Below, piece after piece: positions 22,232-32,279 of a DNA stretch of 38,360 nucleotides (position 1 is the first letter of the stretch; each line of letters opens with the position of its first letter). The notes under the pieces are model-generated. The model searched no databases and was not told where the DNA came from. It saw only the letters and a list, made by a program, of their open reading frames with translations. Made by a program: the position numbers and the translations under genes. The stretch comes from Oscillospiraceae bacterium (GTDB taxonomy: Bacteria; Bacillota; Clostridia; Oscillospirales; Acutalibacteraceae). Where the stretch lies: positions 1 through 38,360 of the forward strand of contig SVOU01000003.1 of assembly GCA_015066215.1 (NCBI GenBank). The letters run 5' to 3'.

Positions 22232-25125
22232 GAAGTCGAATCGGATGCTTGACAAAACGCCTTGTCGGCACGGTGTGTGCGCTGTCCCTGTTGCTGTCTG
22301 TGGGCGGTATGTGGGTCGCGGCAGAAAGTGAAAACGCGGTGCCGGACGAAGACCGTTTCACCGAGAGCCTGATGGATCGCGAAAACACGTACGCCGCGTA
22401 TGAGCTGGCCAATGCGGATCGTCCGCAGGGCACTGCGACCATAGAGCTGTTGCCTGACGCGTTTGCGACAGAGGAGCTCCTTCCGGCTATCTATGAAGAA
22501 AAATCGGCACTTTCGTTTGTCGGTGAAGGGGAGTCGGCAACGGCCACCTTCTCGGTGCAAACTGCCGGTATGTACGAGCTGCAGTTTGTGTATTATCCCA
22601 CCCCCGGCAACAGCCGTGAGGTGGAGATCGGCTTGGAATTGGACGGTTTGTTCCCGTTCAGCGAAGCGGCCGCGATCACGTTGGAGCGGGCGTGGAAGGA
22701 CAAGACTGCCATCCAAACCGACCCCATTACCGATAATCAGTATAGTCCCCGCCAAGAAGAGGCACCGATGTGGATGACCGCGCGCCTGAAAAATCGCGAC
22801 GGCAGTTATCGGGGGGCCTATCGGTTTTATCTGTCGGAAGGCGAGCATACTCTGCGCCTGACCGCCTTGCAAACCGCGTTTGCTTTCGGCGGCTGCGCTT
22901 TTGTGCCGTCTGTGACGGTGCCTACCTATCAGGAATACATAGCACAACACGGCGCGCCGCAAAACGGCACGCATATAGAGGTCTTGGAAGCGGAGGCGGC
23001 GTCGCTCAAATCCGACCAGACGCTGGTTCCCGCCAACGACCGCACCAGCCCCAACACCTCGCCCTATGACGTCGCCAAGATCCGTATGAACGTGATCGGT
23101 GCCAACTGGTCGGCGACGGCGCAGTGGATCGAATGGTCGTTTTCGGTGCCCGCTGACGGCTGGTATCGCTTAAACTTCCGTTATCAGCAGGACGCGATCA
23201 AAGGTATGCCTACCCACCGTCTGCTGACCATCGACGGCGCTACGCCCTTCAAAGAAGCGCTGACGGTGAAATTCCCCTACACCGAGCGGTGGGATTCCGT
23301 CGGCTTGCAGGATAGCGAGGGCAACGAAGCAGCGTTGTGGCTGACCGCAGGTCCGCACACGTTGCGTATGGAAACCACGTCGGGCGAGCTGACCGACTCT
23401 ATTCGTCAGCTGGACAACGTGGTGTATGATCTCAATGAAATTTATCGCCAGATCATTATGATCACGGGCGTATCTCCTGATGAATATCAGGACTATAACC
23501 TGGTTGCCAGCATTCCGAAACTGCTCGAAACGCTGTCTGCCTGCGCGGTTTCTCTGCGCAGCGCCTACGACGACGTGTCGGCACTTTCCGGCGGCAAGGG
23601 CAACTATGCGGAGCTGCTCAGCCGTTTTGCTTATCAGCTGGAAGATTTCGTGGAAGAAAGCGACACGATCGACCTGCGGTTGACCGAGTTCAAGGATAAT
23701 ATCACCGCACTGTCGGCGTGGCTGTTGGATATGAAGCAGCAGCCGTTGATGCTCGACACCATCACGGTGAGCAGCCCCGGCGTGGAGCTGCCGCGTGCCA
23801 CCGACACCTTCTGGGAGCGGTTGAAGCACGAGATTATGGCGTTTTTCGTGTCCTTCGTGGCGAACTATGACATCGTCGGCTCGGAAGACCGTCAAGAAAA
23901 CATCACCCTGTGGCTCAATTCCGGTCGCGATCAGGCACAGGTGATCAAATCGATGATCAACGATATGTTCACCGCCGAAACGGGTATCGGCGTCAATATC
24001 AAGCTGGTCAACGCCAGTTTGGTGCAGGCAAAGCTGTCGGGCAATTCCCCCGACGTGTCCATTATGCAGGGACGCGGACAACCCGTCAACCTGGCGGTGC
24101 GCAACGCGCTGCTGCCGTTGGATGAATTTGAAGGCTTTGACGAGGTGCTGACGCGTTTTCAGGAGTCGGCGGTCATTCCCTATCAGCTGGACGGCAAGAC
24201 CTACGCGTTGCCGGATTCCCAGAGCTTCTTTATGATGTTTTACCGTAAAGACGTGCTGCGGGAGCTGTTGCTGACGCCGCCCCAAACGTGGGATGAACTG
24301 AAAGCCGTGTCCTCGGTGTTGCAGCGCAACAATATGGAGATCGGTCTGCCGTATACCAGCATCGACGCCAGCGGCGCCGTAGACTCGGGTATGGGTTCGC
24401 GCAATATTTTTTCCGCGTTGCTGTTGCAGGCGGGCGGTCGCGTTTATAACGACAACCTTTCCGCAACAGAGCTGTCTACCCCTGTTTCTCAGCAGGCGTT
24501 TATCGACTGGACGGAGTTTTATCAGCTTTACGATATGCCGCTCGCCTACGATTTCTATAACCGCTTCCGCACGGGCGAGATGCCGATCGGTATTGCCTCT
24601 TACACGATGTATAACTATCTGGCAGTTGCTGCACCCGAGCTGCGCGGTCTGTGGGATATGGTGCCCATTCCCGGCACCAAAAAGGCAGACGGCAGCATTG
24701 ATATTTCGCAGGGCGGTGCAGGCAGTGCGTGTATGATCCTGTCCGATACCAAACACCCCAAGGAGTCTTGGGAGTTCCTCAAATGGTGGACGGGCGCGGA
24801 CGCCCAGATTCGTTACAGCAGCGATATCGAGGCTGTGATGGGCGTGTCGGCGCGTTATCCGACCGCCAATATGGAAGCTTTTGCCAGCGTAAACTGGACG
24901 CGGCAGGAGATGGCCAACCTCAACAAGCAGTGGTCTGCCGTGAAGGAGATTCCGGAAGCCATCGGTGGTTATACGCTGGTGCGCGGCTTGGATAACGCCT
25001 TCCGCGAGGCCGTTTTGGAAGGACGTAATGCCCGCGAGGCGTTGCTTGTCTGGGATCGCAGCATCAACGATGAGATCCGCAGAAAACGAGAGGAGTTCCA
25101 TTATGACATTGATGAAGCGTCTTAA
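22228..25125 (+). CDS. Large extracellular solute-binding protein with N-terminal carbohydrate-binding-like modules
   Basis: This 965-residue protein starts with a GTG overlapping the GH2 stop by four bases, behind AAGGAAGGAG. It has a signal peptide (about 1-33) without a lipobox cysteine. Two beta-sandwich modules follow (about 84-245 and 250-400), each with an F-V-GxY-L-F-Y pattern (FSVQTAGMYELQFVYY; FSVPADGWYRLNFRY) like CBM35/CBM6-type domains. A helical region precedes a family-1 solute-binding domain from about residue 559 (ITLWLNSGRDQ, SPDVSIMQGRG, KTYALPDSQSFFMMFYRKDVL, WEFLKWWTG). It should capture a glycan for the permease pair that follows. Fusion of binding modules to such a receptor is known in Firmicutes; the ligand is unknown. 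Confidence 0.85.
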   Translation: MRSRIGCLTKRLVGTVCALSLLLSVGGMWVAAESENAVPDEDRFTESLMDRENTYAAYELANADRPQGTATIELLPDAFATEELLPAIYEEKSALSFVGEGESATATFSVQTAGMYELQFVYYPTPGNSREVEIGLELDGLFPFSEAAAITLERAWKDKTAIQTDPITDNQYSPRQEEAPMWMTARLKNRDGSYRGAYRFYLSEGEHTLRLTALQTAFAFGGCAFVPSVTVPTYQEYIAQHGAPQNGTHIEVLEAEAASLKSDQTLVPANDRTSPNTSPYDVAKIRMNVIGANWSATAQWIEWSFSVPADGWYRLNFRYQQDAIKGMPTHRLLTIDGATPFKEALTVKFPYTERWDSVGLQDSEGNEAALWLTAGPHTLRMETTSGELTDSIRQLDNVVYDLNEIYRQIIMITGVSPDEYQDYNLVASIPKLLETLSACAVSLRSAYDDVSALSGGKGNYAELLSRFAYQLEDFVEESDTIDLRLTEFKDNITALSAWLLDMKQQPLMLDTITVSSPGVELPRATDTFWERLKHEIMAFFVSFVANYDIVGSEDRQENITLWLNSGRDQAQVIKSMINDMFTAETGIGVNIKLVNASLVQAKLSGNSPDVSIMQGRGQPVNLAVRNALLPLDEFEGFDEVLTRFQESAVIPYQLDGKTYALPDSQSFFMMFYRKDVLRELLLTPPQTWDELKAVSSVLQRNNMEIGLPYTSIDASGAVDSGMGSRNIFSALLLQAGGRVYNDNLSATELSTPVSQQAFIDWTEFYQLYDMPLAYDFYNRFRTGEMPIGIASYTMYNYLAVAAPELRGLWDMVPIPGTKKADGSIDISQGGAGSACMILSDTKHPKESWEFLKWWTGADAQIRYSSDIEAVMGVSARYPTANMEAFASVNWTRQEMANLNKQWSAVKEIPEAIGGYTLVRGLDNAFREAVLEGRNAREALLVWDRSINDEIRRKREEFHYDIDEAS

Positions 25126-26071
25126 AGAGAATTATGCATGGAACCGCTCGCGCAGAGAGGATGCCCGTCGCACGCGCATCCCCTTCAAGAAGGAGCTGCG
25201 TCAAAACTATCAGCTCTATCTGATGTTGATGCCGTTTCTGCTTTTGTTCTTGCTGTTCATCATTCTCCCCATCGTCAGTGCCGTGGGATTGAGCTTTACC
25301 TACTATAACATCTATGAAGAGCCGATGTTCAACGGCTTCAAAAACTACGTCAGCCTGTTTGCCAACGACGACGTGTTTTTCATCGCCTTGAAAAACACGC
25401 TTGTCTTCGCGGTGATCACGGGCCCTGTCAGTTATGTGCTGTGCTTTTTTATCGCGTGGCTCATCAACGAGATGTCGCCGCGTGTGCGCGTGCTGATGAC
25501 CTGTATCTTTTACGCGCCGACGCTGGCGTCATCGGTGTTTTTCATCTGGCAGTTCATTTTCAGCGGTGACTCTTACGGCTTTATGAACAGCATATTGATG
25601 AAACTGGATCTCATCCGTGAGCCGATTCAGTGGCTTGCCGACGCGCGGTACAGCTTGGCCGTGCTGATGGTCGTGCAGATCTGGATGAGCCTCGGCACCA
25701 GCTTTTTGGCGTTTATCGCCGGCTTCAAAGCGGTGGATCCCAGCTTGTATGAAGCGGCGGACATCGACGGTGTGCGCAACCGCTATCAGGAGCTGGCGTA
25801 TATCACCCTGCCCATTATGAAACCGCAGTTGGTGTTCAGCGCCGTGATGCAGATTTCCGCATCCTTCTCGGTGAGTACCATTTCTATGCAGTTGTGCGGT
25901 TTCCCCAGCACGAAATATTCCGCGCACACCATCGTGTTGCACATTATGGACTACGGCAATATCAAATATGAGATGGGCTATGCCTGTGCGATTGCCGTGG
26001 TGCTGTTTGCCATTATGCTGTTGGTCAAATTCTTGGTTGACCGCGTGTTGGCGTTGCTTGGTTCAGAATAA
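25103..26071 (+). CDS. Carbohydrate ABC transporter permease (MalF/LplB type)
   Basis: This 322-residue protein has about six membrane segments, beginning with YLMLMPFLLLFLLFIILPIVSAVGLSF. The permease EAA-type loop is seen in DPSLYEAADIDGVRNRYQELAYITLPIMKP, which contacts the ATPase. The ATG at 25103 lies inside the 3' end of the solute-binding gene (23-base overlap) behind GAGAGGAG, which indicates tight coupling. The frame is open further upstream but only inside the preceding gene. It forms the first permease pair with the next gene. Confidence 0.9.
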   Translation: MTLMKRLKENYAWNRSRREDARRTRIPFKKELRQNYQLYLMLMPFLLLFLLFIILPIVSAVGLSFTYYNIYEEPMFNGFKNYVSLFANDDVFFIALKNTLVFAVITGPVSYVLCFFIAWLINEMSPRVRVLMTCIFYAPTLASSVFFIWQFIFSGDSYGFMNSILMKLDLIREPIQWLADARYSLAVLMVVQIWMSLGTSFLAFIAGFKAVDPSLYEAADIDGVRNRYQELAYITLPIMKPQLVFSAVMQISASFSVSTISMQLCGFPSTKYSAHTIVLHIMDYGNIKYEMGYACAIAVVLFAIMLLVKFLVDRVLALLGSE

Positions 26072-26089
26072 ACGAAAGGAGGGCGTATT

Positions 26090-26959
26090 TTGTTCGGGAT
26101 AAAAAAGGCTTCGACACGCAACCGCCACGCAAACCGTACGCGGTTCGGTACCTTTATGATCTTTCTGTTTTTGGGTTTGCTCGGTGCGTTTATGATATTG
26201 CCGCTTTTGTACGGTATTCTCAACGCCTTTAAGCCGCTGGAAGAGATCTATATCTATCCGCCGCGCTTTTGGGTGCGCAACCCCACGATGGAAAACTTTT
26301 CTATGTTGTTTAAGCTGGCGTCGGGACTGCAAGTGCCGTTCAGCCGATACGCCTTCAACAACATATTCGTTTCGGTAGTCACGACGGTAGGACACGTGGT
26401 CATCTCCTCGATGGCGGCGTTTCCGCTCGCCAAATACAGATTGCGTATTGGTTGGCTGTTCAAGGTGGTGGTCAGCTGTCTGATGTTCAGCTCCGCCGTT
26501 TTGTGGATCCCGCAATACGTGATTATGTCCCGCCTGGGAATGATCGACACCTATTGGGTGTATATCCTGCCGGCGTTGCCGGCACCGATCGGTGTCTTTC
26601 TGATGAAGCAGTTTATGGAGCAGATCCCCTTCGTTTTGGTGGAATCTGCGACGATTGACGGCGCAAGCCAGTGGCGCACCTTCTGGAGTATTGTGATGCC
26701 GCAGGTCAAGCCCGCGTGGCTGACCTTGGCGCTGTTTGCTTTCCAAGGTGTCTGGAACCAGAGTCTGCAAGGCTTGGTGTTCAGCGAAGAGTTAAAAATG
26801 TTGGGTGATGCGATCAGCCAGATCATGGCGGGCGGTTTTGTCCGTATGGGCGCATCTATGGCGGGTAGCGTATTTATGATCATACCGCCGTTCCTGTTGT
26901 TCTTGGGAACACAAAACCGCGTTATCGAAACGATGGCGCACTCGGGTATCAAAGGTTAA
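26090..26959 (+). CDS. Carbohydrate ABC transporter permease (MalG/LplC type)
   Basis: This 289-residue protein has about six membrane segments (FMIFLFLGLLGAFMILPLLYGILNAF near the N terminus) and the EAA loop VESATIDGASQWRTFWSIVMPQVKP. The start is a TTG placed 6 bases after AAAGGAGGG; no ATG or GTG with a ribosome site is nearby. It lies 18 bases after the first permease and forms the partner half of the channel. Confidence 0.9.
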   Translation: MFGIKKASTRNRHANRTRFGTFMIFLFLGLLGAFMILPLLYGILNAFKPLEEIYIYPPRFWVRNPTMENFSMLFKLASGLQVPFSRYAFNNIFVSVVTTVGHVVISSMAAFPLAKYRLRIGWLFKVVVSCLMFSSAVLWIPQYVIMSRLGMIDTYWVYILPALPAPIGVFLMKQFMEQIPFVLVESATIDGASQWRTFWSIVMPQVKPAWLTLALFAFQGVWNQSLQGLVFSEELKMLGDAISQIMAGGFVRMGASMAGSVFMIIPPFLLFLGTQNRVIETMAHSGIKG

Positions 26960-26982
26960 CCTACGCGAAGGAGTGAATACGG

Positions 26983-29067
26983 GTGACACGTTTTATACCG
27001 AAAACCGTGATAGCGGTGCTGGTCATTATGTTGTTATTGACCCCCGTTTTTCAAGTTGCGGCCGCGTCGGTTGACGAAGGATACGGCTATAACAGCTACG
27101 ACGAGTCTGTACCTGCCCCTGCGGGCTATCAGGACGACCTGACCGTCTACGGTCAGGTGTCGCCCGAAGGGTCCTTCGGTATGGCGCAGGATATGGCGAC
27201 CTATGACGGTGAACTGTACGTGCTCAACAGCAAGATCGGCATTATCACGGTGCTCAACGCCGATCTGGAATATCAACGCAGCATTCGCTTTACCCGCGAT
27301 GGGGAAGAGCTGTCCGTCGTGGGTGCCAACGGTATGTTTTTGGACAAGACCGACGACGGCTTGCAGATCTTGCTGGCAGATACCGAAAACCAGCGGGTGT
27401 TGCGCGCCGACGCAACGGGTCGCGTGATGCAGGTCTATCAAAAACCCACGGAGGAATTGTTCCCCCAAAAACAAGAATTTCGTCCTACCAAGGTGTTGGT
27501 AGGCAGCGATAAAACCGTTTACGTGATCTGCCAGGGCGTCTATAAAGGCGCAGTCACGTTCTCTGCCGACGGTGAATTTCTCGGCTTTTACGGCAGCAAC
27601 GATATTGATATTACCGCGGCTATGCTGTTGGAGCATTTTTGGAAAAGCCTGATGAACCAGGAACAGTTGGGTCGCGTACAACAAAACGTGTCCATTGAGT
27701 TTACCAATTTCGCGGCAGATTCCCGCGGGTTTATCTACACCTGCACCCGCGTCACCGATAACTCTATGGGCGAGATCAAACGCCTCAACGCCAAGGGCAT
27801 CAACCTGTTGCCTGTGGACAATTACGGCGATCTGGAAGATGCGTGGATCAAGAGCGAGCATCAGGACACCGCATTTGTCGACATCGTGTCGATCAACGAC
27901 AATTTGGTGGCGGCGTTGGATACCCAGCGCGGTCGCGTGTTCCTGTATAGCAACGACGGTATGCTGCTGATGATCTTCGGCGGCAGCGGACAGTTCCAAG
28001 GGACGTTCCGTACCCCTTCGGCGTTGGAATGTATCGGCGACAGTATCTACGTGTTGGATCCTTACAAGGATTCCATCACACGGTTTGCTCCCACGTCCTA
28101 CGGAACGGCGCTGTTGACGGCGTCGTCCCTGTATCAGGACGGACGGTATGCCGAGTCGCTGGATCTGTGGAAACAGGTGATTCGGCAAAACGGCAACTTT
28201 GAAACGGCGTACGTCGGCATCGGTCGCGCGCTGATGGGACAAGAGGACTATGCCGGCGCGATGGACTATTTCAAAAAAGGTCAGGACCGCACGGGTTATT
28301 CCCAAGCCTATAAAGAATATCGCAAGACCAGCGCACAATTTCTGGTGGCGCCGATGCTCATAGCCATCGTGGTGCTTTTGGTGGTGTATGGCTTGTATGC
28401 GCGCTATCTGCGCGGACCGAAGCGTGAAGTAAGCCTGACAACCGCCTCGGTAGCAAGACGGTGCAGCCACACGCTGCTGCATCCTACCGACGGTTTTACA
28501 GCCCTGATGAACGCGCCGCGCCGCGGGATTTCGGTGCTGTGCGGTATATTGATCACCTGCCTGTTTGGTGTGGCGATCCTTCACCGTCAGGCAACGGCGT
28601 TTGTGTTTAACGAAAACAAGCTGGAAGAGTTGGATATCCGTATGATCTTTGCGATCACGGTGATCGTGTTCTTTGCCTTCGTGCTGTCCAACCGCTTGGT
28701 GTGTACGCTGTTTAACGGCAACGGCGCGGTGCGCGAGATTATATGCGTCTGTGCCGTATCGTTGATACCGATGATGTTGGCGATGGTGCTGAAAATCGCC
28801 ATCAGCCATTTCCTGTCGCTGGATGAAGGCGGTCTGCTGACTGCTTTGATGGTGATAGGCATTATGTGGTCTGTGTTGCTCCTGCTGGCAGGTATGCGAC
28901 AGATCCACGAATACGATACCAAGCAAGCGGTGCTGTCGGTGATATTCACCGTTATCGGTATGATGCTGATGGCGTTTATCGGCTTGCTGGTCTATGGACT
29001 TTACAACCAGATCGCCGCATTTTTCGGCGCGATCATCGACGAGATCTCGTATATTGGTATGACCTAA
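26983..29067 (+). CDS. NHL beta-propeller/TPR membrane protein with C-terminal Yip1 domain
   Basis: This 694-residue protein has a signal peptide or anchor (about 1-28). An extracellular NHL/six-bladed propeller region spans about 45-365, with repeats such as LQILLADTENQRVLR, VVAALDTQRGRVFLYSNDG and DSIYVLDPYKDSITRF. TPR-like helices follow at about 380-440 (LYQDGRYAESLDLWKQVI, YVGIGRALMGQEDYAGAMDYFKKG), then a transmembrane helix near 453-474 and a multi-helix Yip1-like domain to the end. Proteins with this layout recur beside DUF5696 and carbohydrate ABC genes in Firmicutes. A sensing or assembly role at the transporter is inferred, not proven. The start is a GTG behind GAAGGAG, 24 bases after the permease. 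Confidence 0.75.
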   Translation: MTRFIPKTVIAVLVIMLLLTPVFQVAAASVDEGYGYNSYDESVPAPAGYQDDLTVYGQVSPEGSFGMAQDMATYDGELYVLNSKIGIITVLNADLEYQRSIRFTRDGEELSVVGANGMFLDKTDDGLQILLADTENQRVLRADATGRVMQVYQKPTEELFPQKQEFRPTKVLVGSDKTVYVICQGVYKGAVTFSADGEFLGFYGSNDIDITAAMLLEHFWKSLMNQEQLGRVQQNVSIEFTNFAADSRGFIYTCTRVTDNSMGEIKRLNAKGINLLPVDNYGDLEDAWIKSEHQDTAFVDIVSINDNLVAALDTQRGRVFLYSNDGMLLMIFGGSGQFQGTFRTPSALECIGDSIYVLDPYKDSITRFAPTSYGTALLTASSLYQDGRYAESLDLWKQVIRQNGNFETAYVGIGRALMGQEDYAGAMDYFKKGQDRTGYSQAYKEYRKTSAQFLVAPMLIAIVVLLVVYGLYARYLRGPKREVSLTTASVARRCSHTLLHPTDGFTALMNAPRRGISVLCGILITCLFGVAILHRQATAFVFNENKLEELDIRMIFAITVIVFFAFVLSNRLVCTLFNGNGAVREIICVCAVSLIPMMLAMVLKIAISHFLSLDEGGLLTALMVIGIMWSVLLLLAGMRQIHEYDTKQAVLSVIFTVIGMMLMAFIGLLVYGLYNQIAAFFGAIIDEISYIGMT

Positions 29068-29091
29068 TCCGAAGAAGGAGAGATGCAAGGG

Positions 29092-31350
29092 ATGAAAACA
29101 AAACGATTCCTGCGGTTGCTGGCGGCTTCGACAGCGGTACTGCTGATACTCTCTGTTTTCGGGTGTTCTTCGGCAGACAGCGTACAGGAAGACGACAAAA
29201 CGCCGCCGATGGAACGGGGGGTACGGTTGTCGGGCGACGGATTTACCGAAGTTGCCGCCAACGACCGCTTTGCGCTGTCGTGTGATACGGAAAACGGCGT
29301 ATTGCTTTTGCTGGACCGTCAGACGGGTCGGCAATATCGCAGCAATCCCGAAAACGTCAAGGACGATCCGCTTGCCAAGGGTATTACGCGCACGAATATG
29401 AGTTCGCAGCTGCTCATCACCGTGGCAGATCAAAAAGGCAACATCGATCCTTATAACTCTTCCGTGGATGCGGTGGGCGAGAACGGACTTGTGGTATCGC
29501 GTACGGAAAACGGGATCATCTTGGACTACAACTTCAAACGGCTGGGCATCAATATCCCGCTGGTCATCACGCTGAGTGATGAGGGGATCAAAGCAAGTGT
29601 CTTGCTCAATGAGGTGCAAGAAACCAACGAAAAATATCGCTTGGTCTCGGTCGGCGTGTTGCCGTATTTCGGTGCCGCAAACTCCGAAGAAGAGGGCTAC
29701 GTGTTGTTGCCCGACGGCAGCGGTGCGCTTTTGCGTTTCAACAACGGCAAAACCACCTACGGCTATTACACCAAGCCTGTGTATAACAACGATGCCTACG
29801 AGAGCGGGCAATTCGGCTCCAACACCGGCGAAGCGGTGATGCTGCCGCTTTACGGTATGCACTATGACGCGACCGAAAACGGCAAAGAAGCCGGTTTCGT
29901 GACGCTGGTTTCCGAGGCGGCGGCGATGGCTACCCTCAACGCCACGCCTGCGGGTGTGAATTGCAGTTATAACAACGCCTATTTCTCCTTTGTCTATCGC
30001 ACGGCAAAGGAAGTCAGTGTGCTCAGCCGTACGTGGGCAGAAAAAGCCTTCAATATGGTATCGAAGTACACGGCAACGAGTGATAACCCGACGATGGAAT
30101 ATTGTTTCCTGCAATCGGAAACTACGGGCTATACCGATATGGCGCGCTTTGTCAGCGACCGTCTGCAACAGATGGGTGCCACTCCAAAAGCCGCCACGCC
30201 TTCGCTGGTGCTGGACGTTTACAGCACGGTGGTCAAGTTGGGCTACACGCTGGGTATTCCCCACGACAAGTCGGAAGTGATCACCGATTTCGTTCAAACA
30301 GAGGCGATCTTGCAGGATATGCAGGCGCACAACGTGACCTTGCGGTTGCTGGGCTGGGACGAAGACGGTGCCGTGGGCGGCAGCGTGCGCAACGATTATG
30401 ATCCCGCGTCGGTCGCAGGCGGTGATAAAGGACTCGAAGCCCTGTTTGCCGCCGCTGACAAAATGGGCGTGCCGATCTATCTGGAAGCAGAGCCGATGCG
30501 GTTTACCGACGGCACGTTGCAGTATAACGCCCTGTTCCACGCCGCCACCCAGATCACGAACAAACCCATCAAGGTGTATACCTATCGCCGCAGTACGAAC
30601 GAGCGCAACACGTTGGTGGATACCTATTCGCTGTTGTCACCGCAGTATCTGCCCGAGGTGGTAGGGGATATGAACGCCTCGTTGCCCGACGGTATGCATT
30701 TGTCGCTGGGCTCGCTCGGACAGTACACCTATGCGGATTTCGGTAAGCAGTTTTTCAGCCGTGAGCAGACGGCAGACGTTGCCGCCTCGCTGATTGCACA
30801 GGTGGCAGAAAACCGCAAACTTTACGGTGAAAATCCCGCGTGGTACGCACTGCCGTATATGCAAGTGGCAGCAGACGTGCCGCTTTACAGCAGCAAATAT
30901 AACTATTTTGATGAATCCGTTCCTTTCGTGCAGTTGGTACTGCGCGAGCTGATGACGGTGTCCACCCCGTCGGTCAACCTGTCGGGCGAGCCGCAAAAGG
31001 TGTTTTTGCGGGCGGTGGAAACCGGTTGCAATCTGAAATTCTCCTTCATCGGTTGCTCGTATGAGGAGATTCGCGATACCCAGTTGAACGTGTTGTACGG
31101 TGCAGAATACGCCCTGTGGAAAGACGAGGCACTGCACTATCAGAAAGAGCTGGAAACGGCGCTCGACGGTCTTGGCAACGTGTCCATTAGCGAGCACCGT
31201 ATGCTGACCGACACGCTGGTATCGGTCATTTACGAAAACGGCGTCGAGATTTTGGTCAACTATGGCCGTGAAGCCTGTACCGTGGGCGAAGATACGGTAG
31301 AGGCGCTCTCGTGGTTGCGCCGTACGCAGACGGGAGGTGCCGACGTATGA
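29092..31350 (+). CDS. DUF5696-like lipoprotein
   Basis: This 752-residue lipoprotein has signal LLILSVFGC (lipid C25) and a long extracytoplasmic part. The layout is a beta-rich N-terminal half (RFALSCDTENGVLLLLDRQTGRQYRSNPE, YVLLPDGSGALLRFNNGK) and a TIM-barrel-like C-terminal half (TLRLLGWDEDGAVGG, GVPIYLEAEPMRF, MHLSLGSLGQYTYADFG). It resembles DUF5696 proteins that co-occur with Yip1/NHL proteins and carbohydrate ABC genes; a glycan-processing role is suspected but unknown. I prefer the ATG at 29092 (MKTKRF) over one at 29083, because the latter is only 2 bases after GAAGGAG. Its stop overlaps the next permease start (ATGA). Confidence 0.7.
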   Translation: MKTKRFLRLLAASTAVLLILSVFGCSSADSVQEDDKTPPMERGVRLSGDGFTEVAANDRFALSCDTENGVLLLLDRQTGRQYRSNPENVKDDPLAKGITRTNMSSQLLITVADQKGNIDPYNSSVDAVGENGLVVSRTENGIILDYNFKRLGINIPLVITLSDEGIKASVLLNEVQETNEKYRLVSVGVLPYFGAANSEEEGYVLLPDGSGALLRFNNGKTTYGYYTKPVYNNDAYESGQFGSNTGEAVMLPLYGMHYDATENGKEAGFVTLVSEAAAMATLNATPAGVNCSYNNAYFSFVYRTAKEVSVLSRTWAEKAFNMVSKYTATSDNPTMEYCFLQSETTGYTDMARFVSDRLQQMGATPKAATPSLVLDVYSTVVKLGYTLGIPHDKSEVITDFVQTEAILQDMQAHNVTLRLLGWDEDGAVGGSVRNDYDPASVAGGDKGLEALFAAADKMGVPIYLEAEPMRFTDGTLQYNALFHAATQITNKPIKVYTYRRSTNERNTLVDTYSLLSPQYLPEVVGDMNASLPDGMHLSLGSLGQYTYADFGKQFFSREQTADVAASLIAQVAENRKLYGENPAWYALPYMQVAADVPLYSSKYNYFDESVPFVQLVLRELMTVSTPSVNLSGEPQKVFLRAVETGCNLKFSFIGCSYEEIRDTQLNVLYGAEYALWKDEALHYQKELETALDGLGNVSISEHRMLTDTLVSVIYENGVEILVNYGREACTVGEDTVEALSWLRRTQTGGADV

Positions 31351-32240
31351 AAAAACCTCATCGTCGTATGTCCTTGGCCACACGGCAGGGCTTAAGCGGG
31401 TTTTTGTTCATCTCTCCGTGGTTGGTCGGTGTCACCGTTTTCTTCCTGATTCCGTTTTTCAGCACCATCATCTATGCATTCGGCAAGGTGCAGTTCGTTT
31501 CGGGCGGTGTGGAATATGAGTTCACCGGCTGGGAAAATATCCGCGAGGTGTTTTTCCGCGATCCCGACAACTTCCGTATGATTCTGGAAAATCTGGGCTC
31601 ATCCATCGGCAGCGTGTTGCTCGTGTTGGTATTTTCTCTGTTTGCCGCGTTGTTGCTCAACCAGAAATTCCACGGTCGCGCCGTTGTGCGTGCGCTTTTC
31701 GCATTGCCGATCATCGTGTCCTCCGGCGTGTTGCTGATGGTGTTCAAGGAAGACCTGTTTGCACAGTCTATGATGTCCGAGCCGGGCACCATCTTCCAAA
31801 GCTCCGCGTTGGAAGATACGCTGACGAATATGGGATTGGGTCACGAGTTCGTCACCTTTGTCACCGACTTCGTCGATAATATTATGGACATCATCTGGAA
31901 ATCCGGCGTGCAGATTTTGCTGTTCTTGGCAGGCTTGCAGGCGGTTCCGCGCACGTTGTATGAGGTGAGTTCGGTGGAAGGCGCCACGGCGTGGCAAACC
32001 TTCTGGAAGATCACCTTCCCGTTGCTGGCTCCCTACATCGTGCTCAACAGCGTCTACTCTATCATTGATTCCTTCACATTCTATGACAATCCCGTGATGG
32101 AAAAGGTCAACAAGTTGTTTGGCGAGATGAGCTATGGACACGCATCTGCGCTGTCAATTGCCTACTTCCTGCTGATATTCTTGCTGACGGCGACGGTGCT
32201 GGTGATCTCGTCACGCCGCGCGTTCTATCAGGAAAAGTAA
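31347..32240 (+). CDS. Carbohydrate ABC transporter permease, second pair (MalF/UgpA type)
   Basis: This 297-residue protein has about six membrane segments (GFLFISPWLVGVTVFFLIPFFSTIIYAF near the N terminus) and the EAA loop in PRTLYEVSSVEGATAWQTFWKITFPLLAP. A larger periplasmic-side insert between segments (residues about 140-180) is visible. The ATG overlaps the previous stop by four bases behind GGGAGGTG, so it is coupled to the DUF5696-like gene. Confidence 0.92.
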   Translation: MKKPHRRMSLATRQGLSGFLFISPWLVGVTVFFLIPFFSTIIYAFGKVQFVSGGVEYEFTGWENIREVFFRDPDNFRMILENLGSSIGSVLLVLVFSLFAALLLNQKFHGRAVVRALFALPIIVSSGVLLMVFKEDLFAQSMMSEPGTIFQSSALEDTLTNMGLGHEFVTFVTDFVDNIMDIIWKSGVQILLFLAGLQAVPRTLYEVSSVEGATAWQTFWKITFPLLAPYIVLNSVYSIIDSFTFYDNPVMEKVNKLFGEMSYGHASALSIAYFLLIFLLTATVLVISSRRAFYQEK

Positions 32241-32279
32241 TCTTTCGATATCCGAAGCACAGGAGGTGCGGACGTTTTG

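Noticed and set aside
27034-30540. Very long minus-strand open frame (1168 codons) opposite the NHL/Yip1 and DUF5696-like genes
   Set aside because: It is antisense to two well-supported genes in a GC-rich region where stop-free opposite frames are common, and its His/Arg-rich translation matches no protein type I know.
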